A stretch of DNA of 26,047 bases from DAOUMU01 sp034409055 (GTDB lineage: Bacteria > Chloroflexota > Anaerolineae > 4572-78 > J111). The stretch lies in contig DAOUMU010000258.1 in the NCBI GenBank assembly GCA_034409055.1, forward strand, positions 1 to 26,047, in the 5' to 3' direction. The translations under genes and the position numbers were made by a program. Positions 18,701-24,998 of the stretch are shown piece by piece. The notes under the pieces are model-generated. The model made no database searches. It saw only the letters and a list, made by a program, of their open reading frames with translations, and was not told where the DNA came from. Numbering within the stretch: position 1 is the first letter of the stretch; every line of letters begins with the position of its first letter.

Positions 18701-18844
18701 CGGGGCTCGGTGGACGTGGAAACAATTATGCGCACCGCCGCCCGAGAAGTGGGTGAGGTTTTGGGACGGCCCGCTTTCATCTATCTGGGGAATGGTGGCT
18801 CTGGCGAAACATCGCCAACCTCTGTCGAGGAAGAGGAACAGTAA
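15731..18844 (+). CDS. Soluble sensor: helical N-domain, PAS-PAS-GAF-PAS-half GAF-GAF, common tail
   Basis: This is a 1037-aa cytoplasmic protein. Residues 1-125 are predicted all-helical (with LAQGFNQEAMLQALAALEE), reminiscent of the RsbRD N-terminal or related sensor domains; that resemblance is tentative. PAS1 (128-247, ends DITEQKRAEEAL), PAS2 (252-374, ends DITERVQLERQI), GAF1 (384-547, YYHAHVYTLEE, WLPNPLLP, VLGVLDAQ) and PAS3 (549-669) follow. Then come the SREGW helix, a C-half GAF (about 690-800, GELVGTLGIYDD), a full GAF2 (811-970) and the tail (975-1025), closing with an acidic VEEEEQ end. Start ATG 15731 has AGAGGT at 15718-15723. PAS3 and GAF1 are very like those of the next gene, also at DNA level. 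No catalytic output domain is present. Confidence 0.92.
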   Translation: MDKLAAMIRNKMDTLAEGYDRRLGDIEGYAALPESVRREAARYDLELVASCLEAGDETEFIQFIQTRAGERLAQGFNQEAMLQALAALEETLMPLVTRVEVAKFLWQALTQARTIVSERTTELLRESEQKFKALADNVAVGIFIHQDGIMRYIGREGARILDYDSPAEILDRSILEFLPEAEQARIADIARWRAAGEPVPDHYETRLLRKNGTAIDVLMYGMMIDYEGRPATQGTFIDITEQKRAEEALRQSEQRLALHIQQTPLAIIEWNLDFEVIDWNPAAEAIFGYSQEEALGRHLTGLLVPEEIKEAVDAVLQDLVRQKGGTRNTNENVTKDGRIITCEWYNTPLIDQDGQVIGVTSLALDITERVQLERQIQESLERRSRQVQTSTEVAQEIAAAPALAELFRRVVNLVQERFDYYHAHVYTLEEENLVMQEGTGEAGRQMKATGHKIALASEQSLVARAAREGRTVLVADVFQEPGWLPNPLLPETKAEIAVPIKLRDQVLGVLDAQSDTVGGLSEEDQLLLEGLCGQIASAIDSRQVLEEANIFRQFAEASGQGVGMADLEGQITYMNPTLCRLLGEAKPEDTFGKSFAPYYPEDVQQRLQNEVLPTVMTQGQWAGESMLRSIKGDLIPIIENFFLIRDAQGQPLYLADIVTDISGRKLAEAELEDRLRELQALQQTMSREGWQSFRETADLPAGYLFDRTALHPAGDLWAPEIELAATRQALAAPTGQGKKRQGGGQVAAAPMLIHGELVGTLGIYDDPERPLSADELALVESVSEQVALALESARLFEQTRVALAETEGQAYRLALLSELGRELTQATTINETLTVVASRSLEIMDADRASIALLKPEGDQFELFVLSGLEGVLQTGVELPLAGTMIGRTVRDNRLINVHDSGTSDDLDVRQLHQQGLQSFMAAPLVAGGQVIGTLNVASSGPEAYSERDENLILQVASLLASTLESRRLFEQAQARARREQRLREVTDRIRGSVDVETIMRTAAREVGEVLGRPAFIYLGNGGSGETSPTSVEEEEQ

Positions 18845-18853
18845 TTATTCACC

Positions 18854-18861
18854 AAGGTGAG
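18854..18861 (+). promoter_or_regulatory. Shine-Dalgarno AAGGTGAG deciding the start at 18869
   Basis: AAGGTGAG is followed by a 7-nt spacer to ATG 18869. The in-frame GTG at 18857 is part of this site itself, so it is unlikely to be the start. Confidence 0.75.
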
Positions 18862-18868
18862 TAGCGAT

Positions 18869-21800
18869 ATGACCAAACACAAACAAACGGACGAAACAAC
18901 CAAGCGTAATAAGCTGGTGGAGCCGGAAGAAGTGCCGGACAGCCAGGAGCAGTTCTTCAAAAATGCTTTTGAGCATGCCGCCACCGGCATGGCCCTGACC
19001 GGACTGGATGGCCATTTTTTGCGGGTCAACCGGGCCTGGTGTGACCTGCTCGGCTATACGGAGAAAGAGTTGCTGGCCCTGACCTTCCAGGACATTACCC
19101 ATACCGATGACCTGGAGACCAACATGGCCTACATCGACCAACTGCTGGCCGGCGAGACCGCTTCCTTCGAGCTGGAGAAACGCTACTTACATAAACTCGG
19201 CCACCCGATCTGGGTGCAGTTAAACGTGTCGCTGCAGCGAGATGACCAGGGGCAGCCGCTGAACTTCATTGCCCAGGTCCAGGACATCAGTGAGCGTAAG
19301 CGGGCAGAAGAGGAACTGACCCGGGAGCGGGACTACTCTCGCATGCTGATCGAGGGGGCCAATGCCATGGTAGTCGGTCTGGATGCGGATGGACAGATCA
19401 CCATCTTTAACAAAGTGGCCGAAGAGATCACCGGCTACACCCTGGCCGATCTGCAAGGCAAAAACTGGTTTGAAGTCCTGGTGCCCCAGGATCGCTACCC
19501 GGAGGTCTGGGAAGAGTTTGCCCGCTTGACCGCCGCCGGGGGCATCGTCGATACCTTTGAGAACCCCATCCTAACCGCCGAGGGCGAAGAACGAATCATC
19601 TCCTGGCGCAACAGCGTCTTGCAGGGGGATGGGACCGTCATCGGCACCATTTCCTTCGGGCTGGACGTGACCGAGCGCCGGCAGTTGGGGCGACAAATTG
19701 AGGAACTGCTGGAGCGGCGGGGACGCCAGGTGCGGACCAGCACCGAGGTGACCCAGGAGATAGCCGCCGCGCCGACCCTGGAGGAGTTGTTCCGCCGGGT
19801 GGTCGACCTGGTGCAGGCCCGGTTTGATTATTACCACGCCCATCTCTACACCCTGGAAGAGGGAGACCTGGTGATGCAAGCGGGCAGCGGCGATGTGGGC
19901 CGTAAGCTGAAGGAGACTGGCCACAAAATTGCCTTTGACGCCGAACAGAGCTTGGTGGCCCGGGCCGCCAGGAGCGGCCAACCGGTTCTGGCTCCCGATG
20001 TATCGCAGGAGCCGGGCTGGTTGCCCAACCCCCTCCTGCCGGAGACGAAAGCCGAAATCGTCGTGCCCATCAAGCTGCGTGAGCAAGTCTTAGGGGTACT
20101 TGACGTGCAGAACGACACGGCAGACAGCTTGAGTGAAGAAGACCAGATTTTGCTGGAGGGGTTGTGCGGCCAGATTGCCGGCGTCATCGACAGCACGCGA
20201 GTGTTGGAAGAAGCCAATATCTTCCGCCAGTTTGCCGAAGCCTCCGGACAGGGGCTGGCTATGGCCACCCTTGACGGCAAGGTGACCTACGCCAACCCTA
20301 CCCTTTGCCGCATATTGGGCGTAGCCAAACCAGAGGACATGTTGGGTCGAGCGATCGCGGTTTTCTATCCTGAAGAACTGCAGCCAAAAATAGAAAATGA
20401 AGTGCTACCTACGGTGATGCAGGCAGGTCAATGGAGCGGCGAATTGGCCCTACGTTCAGCCCAGGGCAAAATCACTCCGACCCTCGAGAATATCTTTGTC
20501 ATTCGCGACCAACAGGGTAATCCTCTCTATCTGGCCGACCTGATGACCGACATTACCGAACGCAAGCAGGCCGAGGCTGAGATGGAAGAGCACCTGCGCG
20601 AATTGCATACCCTGCAACGCCTTATGAGCCGGGAAGGCTGGCAAGAATTTCAGACCAGACAGGAACAGGCGGCCCCGGGCTATCTGTTTGACCAAATCGG
20701 GGTGCAACCGGTCGAACTGGATGTGTTAAGGCTGGCCGGTAACGGCCAGGCCGATTTAGCGATCTCTGACCAGGCTGCCGGAAAGTTGCCCACCGGCCAG
20801 GCCGTGACCAAGCCCCTGGCCGTCTCCGGGGAGCGGATCGGAGCCCTGGGGGTGTACGATGATCCCGACCATCCCCTCAGCCCCGAAGATCAAGCCTTTT
20901 TAGACTCGGTGGCGGCCCAGGTGGCCGAGGCCCTGGAGCGGGCCCGTCTTCTGGAGCAGTCCCAGGCTTCTCTGGCTGAAGCGGACATGCTGTACCGGGC
21001 CGGCCAGCGGGTCAACGAGGCCAGTGATTTACAAGAGGTCGTGGCGGCGGTGGCCGAAGTGGAAGCGGTACCGGTCATCAACCGGGCCGTGCTGTTCAAT
21101 TTTGAGCACGACTCAGGTGGTGAAATCGAGGACATGACTGTGGTGGCCAATTGGCACAGTGGCCAGGGCACGCCTCCGACCCCGATCGGCTCCCGCTTTC
21201 CCCGAGTGGTTACGTCTGTGGCGTTTCTTTTCAGCCCGAAACCGCTTTTCCTGGGTGATATTCAGCACGATGAACGGGTTGATCCGGCCACAGCCCAGTT
21301 GTTACAGCACCGGAACATCCGGGCTATGGCCGTGTTGCCGTTATGGGTCGGGGCGCGCCAGTTAGGAACCTTGTTACTTGAAGCAGAAGAGGTCTACCCC
21401 TTCACCGAACGTGAAATGCAGCCTTACCTGGCTTTGGCCAGGCAAATAGCCGTGGCCGTTGACAACCAACGTCTGCTGGTCGAAACCCAGGCTGCCCTGA
21501 CCGAAGTCGAGGCCACCCAGCGCCGCTACACCATCCAGGCCTGGGAAACCTACCGGGCCAGAAGCGGAGTGAGTTACTATGAGCAGGTACGGGAGACGGC
21601 CCCCTCCCTGGTGGATGAACTACCTGTGGTCGCCGGCCAGGAACGACCGCCGACCGCTGGCGGGGGACCGGCCCTGCAAACGGGCGATCAGCCGTCAGGG
21701 GACGAGGGTCAACCCTATGCAGCCCAGTCCGGTTTGGAGATCCCCTTGCGGGTACGCGGTCAGATTATCGGCGTTCTGGGCCTGGAAGATACGGATGAAC

Positions 21801-22045
21801 GGGATTGGTCGCCCGAAGAGAAGGCCCTGGTCGAAGCCATTGCGCAACAGTTTGCCGAGGCGGCCGAGCAGTTGCGCCTGATTGACGAAACCCAACAGCG
21901 GGCCGCCCGGGAAAGACGGGTCGGTGAAATTGGTGACAAAATTCGGGCGGCCCAATCGCTGGAAGAGGCCCTGCAAATTGCGGTCAAAGAAGTCGGCCTC
22001 AGTTTGCAAGCGCCGCAGACCAGAGTGCAGTTGGATGTGAAATAA
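18869..22045 (+). CDS. Soluble sensor: PAS-PAS-GAF-PAS-half GAF-GAF-half GAF, common tail
   Basis: This is a cytoplasmic protein of about 1058 aa. PAS1 (25-148, ends DISERKRAEEEL), PAS2 (150-275, ends DVTERRQLGRQI), GAF1 (286-447, YYHAHLYTLEE, WLPNPLLP, VLGVLDVQ) and PAS3 (449-573, ends DITERKQAEAEM) come first. The SREGW helix and a C-half GAF (588-698, GERIGALGVYDD) follow, then a second GAF (706-869), a RYTIQAW helix with another C-half GAF (886-1006, GQIIGVLGLEDT) and the tail (1010-1058). The order matches the preceding gene from PAS1 through the GAF that follows the first half GAF, minus the helical N-domain and plus one W-linker/half-GAF unit. This points to duplication and then module gain. 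The end of this gene is partly duplicated at 22101-22120 beyond a palindrome. No output domain is visible. Confidence 0.92.
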   Translation: MTKHKQTDETTKRNKLVEPEEVPDSQEQFFKNAFEHAATGMALTGLDGHFLRVNRAWCDLLGYTEKELLALTFQDITHTDDLETNMAYIDQLLAGETASFELEKRYLHKLGHPIWVQLNVSLQRDDQGQPLNFIAQVQDISERKRAEEELTRERDYSRMLIEGANAMVVGLDADGQITIFNKVAEEITGYTLADLQGKNWFEVLVPQDRYPEVWEEFARLTAAGGIVDTFENPILTAEGEERIISWRNSVLQGDGTVIGTISFGLDVTERRQLGRQIEELLERRGRQVRTSTEVTQEIAAAPTLEELFRRVVDLVQARFDYYHAHLYTLEEGDLVMQAGSGDVGRKLKETGHKIAFDAEQSLVARAARSGQPVLAPDVSQEPGWLPNPLLPETKAEIVVPIKLREQVLGVLDVQNDTADSLSEEDQILLEGLCGQIAGVIDSTRVLEEANIFRQFAEASGQGLAMATLDGKVTYANPTLCRILGVAKPEDMLGRAIAVFYPEELQPKIENEVLPTVMQAGQWSGELALRSAQGKITPTLENIFVIRDQQGNPLYLADLMTDITERKQAEAEMEEHLRELHTLQRLMSREGWQEFQTRQEQAAPGYLFDQIGVQPVELDVLRLAGNGQADLAISDQAAGKLPTGQAVTKPLAVSGERIGALGVYDDPDHPLSPEDQAFLDSVAAQVAEALERARLLEQSQASLAEADMLYRAGQRVNEASDLQEVVAAVAEVEAVPVINRAVLFNFEHDSGGEIEDMTVVANWHSGQGTPPTPIGSRFPRVVTSVAFLFSPKPLFLGDIQHDERVDPATAQLLQHRNIRAMAVLPLWVGARQLGTLLLEAEEVYPFTEREMQPYLALARQIAVAVDNQRLLVETQAALTEVEATQRRYTIQAWETYRARSGVSYYEQVRETAPSLVDELPVVAGQERPPTAGGGPALQTGDQPSGDEGQPYAAQSGLEIPLRVRGQIIGVLGLEDTDERDWSPEEKALVEAIAQQFAEAAEQLRLIDETQQRAARERRVGEIGDKIRAAQSLEEALQIAVKEVGLSLQAPQTRVQLDVK

Positions 22046-22120
22046 TCTGTAGGACAAGCTTTTAGCTTGTCCCAGGGGCAAGTTAGCAACTTGTCCTACA
22101 GTGCAGTTGATGTGAAATGA
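22025..22120 (+). repeat. Nested palindrome flanked by a 20-bp duplication of the upstream gene end
   Basis: CTGTAGGACAAG (22047-22058) is inverted at 22090-22101. Inside lie two hairpins: GGACAAGCT/AGCTTGTCC (22052-22060 and 22064-22072, loop TTT) and CAAGTT/AACTTG (22079-22084 and 22088-22093, loop AGC). Flanks 22025-22045 and 22101-22120 are direct repeats of GTGCAGTTG(G)ATGTGAAATRA, differing by one deletion and one substitution. The left copy is the coding end of the upstream gene. This looks like a REP/MITE-like mobile palindrome. Confidence 0.8.
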
Positions 22121-22128
22121 GTAAAAAA

Positions 22129-22134
22129 AGAGGA
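22129..22134 (+). promoter_or_regulatory. Shine-Dalgarno AGAGGA deciding the start at 22141
   Basis: AGAGGA has a 6-nt spacer to ATG 22141. The upstream in-frame ATG 22117 lies inside the duplicated sequence and has no good site before it. Confidence 0.7.
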
Positions 22135-22140
22135 CCTGAG

Positions 22141-24903
22141 ATGAACAATCCAGTCAGTCAAATACCTGACCCACCAACCGGGCTAACCCCCCAGGTGCGT
22201 AACGCCTTCCGGGTGGCCATGGTCAAGTTCGGTGGCGACATTGTGGCGACGGCTTTTATTGCCTACTTTGCCCTTCAGACCGGGGCCTGGCAACTCCGGA
22301 TAATCGTCGGGATGAGTTTGTTGATGCTCCTGGTCGATCTCATCAGTCTCAGGTTGATCCGGCGAAACCGGATTGAGTTGGGCTTGTGGCTGATCCCCAT
22401 GGGCTTATTGGTGATGGTTCTGTCCGTGTCGGCCCTGGTGGCCGGTCTGGGGGTATTACTGGGACCGGCGGCGTTGATCTTGATCATGCTGGCCGTCGGC
22501 CAAACGATGCCCCAAAAGGGAGCCAATCAGATAATTTTCGTTGGGGTTATGATGGGCATCGCCACGATGCTGTTGGATCTGTTTGGGCCGGAGGGCCGGT
22601 TAGCTGTGCCGGAGGGGCTGCTCACCTTCTTCGTCGTTATGGCCGGCGTTATGGTCCTGCTTCTGGGCTTTTTCGTGGTCCGCCAATTCGCCAACTACAC
22701 CCTGCGCACCAAGCTGGTTATCGCTTTCATTATGGTCAGTATCCTGTCCGTGGCCGCCGTGGCTTTCCTGGCCAACCGCAGTGCGCAGACCGCCTTAACC
22801 GATGTCGCTAACCAGGCCCTATTTGGCGCGGCCAAGCAAACTGCGGCCAGGCTGGATACTTTTATCACTACCAACCTGCGGGACATCGAGATACAGGCCC
22901 GGTCGCCGGTCCTGGTCAAGTTTCTCCAGGCGGGTGTAGACCAACCGGCAGACAATTTCCAGGGCCTCGACTCAATGGGTATCTTACGTTCTTTGCTTCG
23001 CAAGAATCCAGAATATATCTGGTCGTATGCCCTGCTGGACAAGGAAGGCCAGAATGTACTTGATACGTTCACCATGGGATTTGGTACAGACGAATCGGAT
23101 CGTGACTATTTCCAGGTACCGTTCAAAACCGGCCGGTCCTACGTCTCGTCTGTCCAGTTTTCTCCAGAAACTGGTCAAGCCTTTCTATACTTTAGCAGCC
23201 CGATCCATAACCCCGCCGGGGATATTATTGGTATAGTACGGGTGCGTTATGACGCGGCCGTTCTGCAGGAATTGGTTAAGCAAAGTAATGATCTGGTCGG
23301 GGAGCAGTCCTTTGCGATTTTGTTGGAACAGAATTACATCCGTTTGGCCCACGGCACTGATGAAGAATTGGTTTTCAAAACGGTCACACCCCTCGACCCG
23401 GTTCGGCTGGCCGAACTGCAGGCGGCCGGGCGTTTGCCGGAGGGGTCGAGCGCAGAACTGGCCACGAACTTGCCCGACTTTGAGGCCAACCTGGCCAGAG
23501 CCGATACGGCCGAACCGTATTTCGCGGCTGAAGCCCATAGTGGTGACGAAGCCCATTTGGAACAGGTGGCTGTGGCCAAGCTGAGTACACAGCCCTGGCT
23601 GGTGACCTTTGCCCAGGGACAGGAAGTTTTTCTGGCCCCCATCGAGGAACAAACCCGAGCCACCCTCTTACTGGTGGTGGGGGTGGCCATTGCCGCCGCG
23701 GGCACTGCCTTTGGTTTTGGTCAATTTCTGGCCGGCCCCATCATTCGCCTGACCGCCGTGGCGCAGCAGGTGGCCGGTGGTGATATAGAAGCCCAGGCCC
23801 GGGTCGAGTCTCAGGACGAGACGGGCCAGTTAGCCGAAGCCTTCAACAGGATGACGGCCCAATTACGCCATTTGATCGGTTCTTTGGAGGACCAGGTGGA
23901 AGAGCGAACGGCCGAGTTGACCCTATCCATGGCCGTTGGACAACGGGCAGCGGCCATTAGGGACCTGGCCGAACTGTTACCGACCATCACCGAGTTTATT
24001 CGGGAGCAGTTCCACCTCTACTATACCCAGGTTTATTTCCTCGATGACCTGGGCCAGAATGTGGTCCTGGAAGCCGGGACTGGCACGGTCGGTGAACAAC
24101 TGTTGGCCCGTCACCATAGCCTGCCGGTCGGTCCCGGTTCCATCGTCGGCCGGGTGGCCGCTGAAGGACAGGCCATTGTGGTCCCGGATACGGAAACCAG
24201 CGACATTCATCATCCCAATCCGCTCCTGCCCGACACCCGGTCTGAGTTGGCAGTGCCTTTGATTGTTGAGGATAAGGTCATTGGCGTCCTGGATATGCAG
24301 GCCACCGAGCCTGACACCTTTACGGTCAATAATTTGACCGTGTTTGAAGCCCTGGCCACCCAGTTGGCCATTTCCATTGATAGTGCCTGGCAGTGGGCCT
24401 TAACCCAGGCCGCCCAACAAAGAGCGGAAGAGGCGGTCAGACAGCTTACCCGTGAAACCTGGGCCGAACGGTTATCTGCCCGGCGAGGTACCCTCGGCTT
24501 TGCTTATGATCTGTCTATCGTCGCCCCTATATCTCAAACGGCAGAGCCCAGGTCCCAAGACCCAGATGGTCTGGCGGCTTCCCTGGTGGTCCAAAATCAG
24601 CCGATTGGCCGACTTTCGGTTGAAATACCGGTGGAGCGGCCTGTCTCCGGCGACGAACAGGAACTGTTAAAGGCCGTGGCCGAGCAGTTAGCCCAAAAAG
24701 CCGAGAACTTACGCCTGTTTGAACAAACGGAACAACGGGCGGCGCGGGAACAAATCGCCCGCCAGATTACCGATAAGATTCGGGCCAGCCGGGATATTGA
24801 GACCGCCCTGAAAACCGCGGCCGAGGAGCTGACGAAAGCTCTGGGTACGTCCCGGGCAGTGATTGACCTGCAAGTGACGCCAGAGGATGGAGTAGCAGAG
24901 TAG
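22141..24903 (+). CDS. Membrane receptor with six extra N-terminal helices: 6TM-TM-dCache-TM-HAMP-GAF-half GAF (receptor 5)
   Basis: This sensor of about 920 aa has six hydrophobic helices packed into about residues 20-175, then TM7 (about 182-204), an extracellular double-Cache domain (208-500, with DESDRDYFQVPFKTGRSYVS and FSSPIHNPAGDIIGIVRVRYD), TM8 (507-530), HAMP (530-585, AEAFNRMTAQLRHLIGSLE), a GAF (about 600-755, YYTQVYFLDD, HPNPLLPDT, VIGVLDMQ), a short C-half GAF (815-855, VVQNQPIGRLSVEIP) and the tail (867-910). The six-helix block could be a 7TM/MASE-like membrane sensor or just an anchor; I do not recognise the family. The start is ATG 22141. The stop TAG 24901-24903 is made by an octamer repeat. 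No output domain is present. Confidence 0.88.
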   Translation: MNNPVSQIPDPPTGLTPQVRNAFRVAMVKFGGDIVATAFIAYFALQTGAWQLRIIVGMSLLMLLVDLISLRLIRRNRIELGLWLIPMGLLVMVLSVSALVAGLGVLLGPAALILIMLAVGQTMPQKGANQIIFVGVMMGIATMLLDLFGPEGRLAVPEGLLTFFVVMAGVMVLLLGFFVVRQFANYTLRTKLVIAFIMVSILSVAAVAFLANRSAQTALTDVANQALFGAAKQTAARLDTFITTNLRDIEIQARSPVLVKFLQAGVDQPADNFQGLDSMGILRSLLRKNPEYIWSYALLDKEGQNVLDTFTMGFGTDESDRDYFQVPFKTGRSYVSSVQFSPETGQAFLYFSSPIHNPAGDIIGIVRVRYDAAVLQELVKQSNDLVGEQSFAILLEQNYIRLAHGTDEELVFKTVTPLDPVRLAELQAAGRLPEGSSAELATNLPDFEANLARADTAEPYFAAEAHSGDEAHLEQVAVAKLSTQPWLVTFAQGQEVFLAPIEEQTRATLLLVVGVAIAAAGTAFGFGQFLAGPIIRLTAVAQQVAGGDIEAQARVESQDETGQLAEAFNRMTAQLRHLIGSLEDQVEERTAELTLSMAVGQRAAAIRDLAELLPTITEFIREQFHLYYTQVYFLDDLGQNVVLEAGTGTVGEQLLARHHSLPVGPGSIVGRVAAEGQAIVVPDTETSDIHHPNPLLPDTRSELAVPLIVEDKVIGVLDMQATEPDTFTVNNLTVFEALATQLAISIDSAWQWALTQAAQQRAEEAVRQLTRETWAERLSARRGTLGFAYDLSIVAPISQTAEPRSQDPDGLAASLVVQNQPIGRLSVEIPVERPVSGDEQELLKAVAEQLAQKAENLRLFEQTEQRAAREQIARQITDKIRASRDIETALKTAAEELTKALGTSRAVIDLQVTPEDGVAE

Positions 24904-24974
24904 CAGATGTAGAAACTCGTAGAGTTATACAGAGTAGCAGAGTAGCAAGTTGCTCCCTACTCCTTACTCCCTAC
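24890..24974 (+). repeat. GAGTAGCA octamer pairs and TCCYTAC heptamers between genes
   Basis: GAGTAGCA is repeated at 24890-24897 and 24898-24905, and again at 24932-24939 and 24940-24947. Three heptamers follow: TCCCTAC, TCCTTAC, TCCCTAC (24954-24974). The first pair supplies the final codons and stop of the upstream gene. The pyrimidine-rich part is roughly an inverted copy of the GAGTAG motif (GAGTAG 24940-24945 against CTACTC 24957-24962). Confidence 0.75.
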
Positions 24975-24998
24975 TTCTTGGTAATGAGGAAACATATA

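Noticed and set aside
18857..18868. GTG 18857 as start of the sensor ending at 22045
   Set aside because: The GTG is part of the AAGGTGAG Shine-Dalgarno for ATG 18869.
22047..22101. Intrinsic terminator between the last soluble sensor and receptor 5
   Set aside because: The hairpins lack a following T-run, and the flanking duplication points to an inserted palindrome.
22117..22140. ATG 22117 as start of receptor 5
   Set aside because: It lies in the duplicated sequence next to the palindrome without a ribosome binding site. ATG 22141 has AGAGGA at the right distance.
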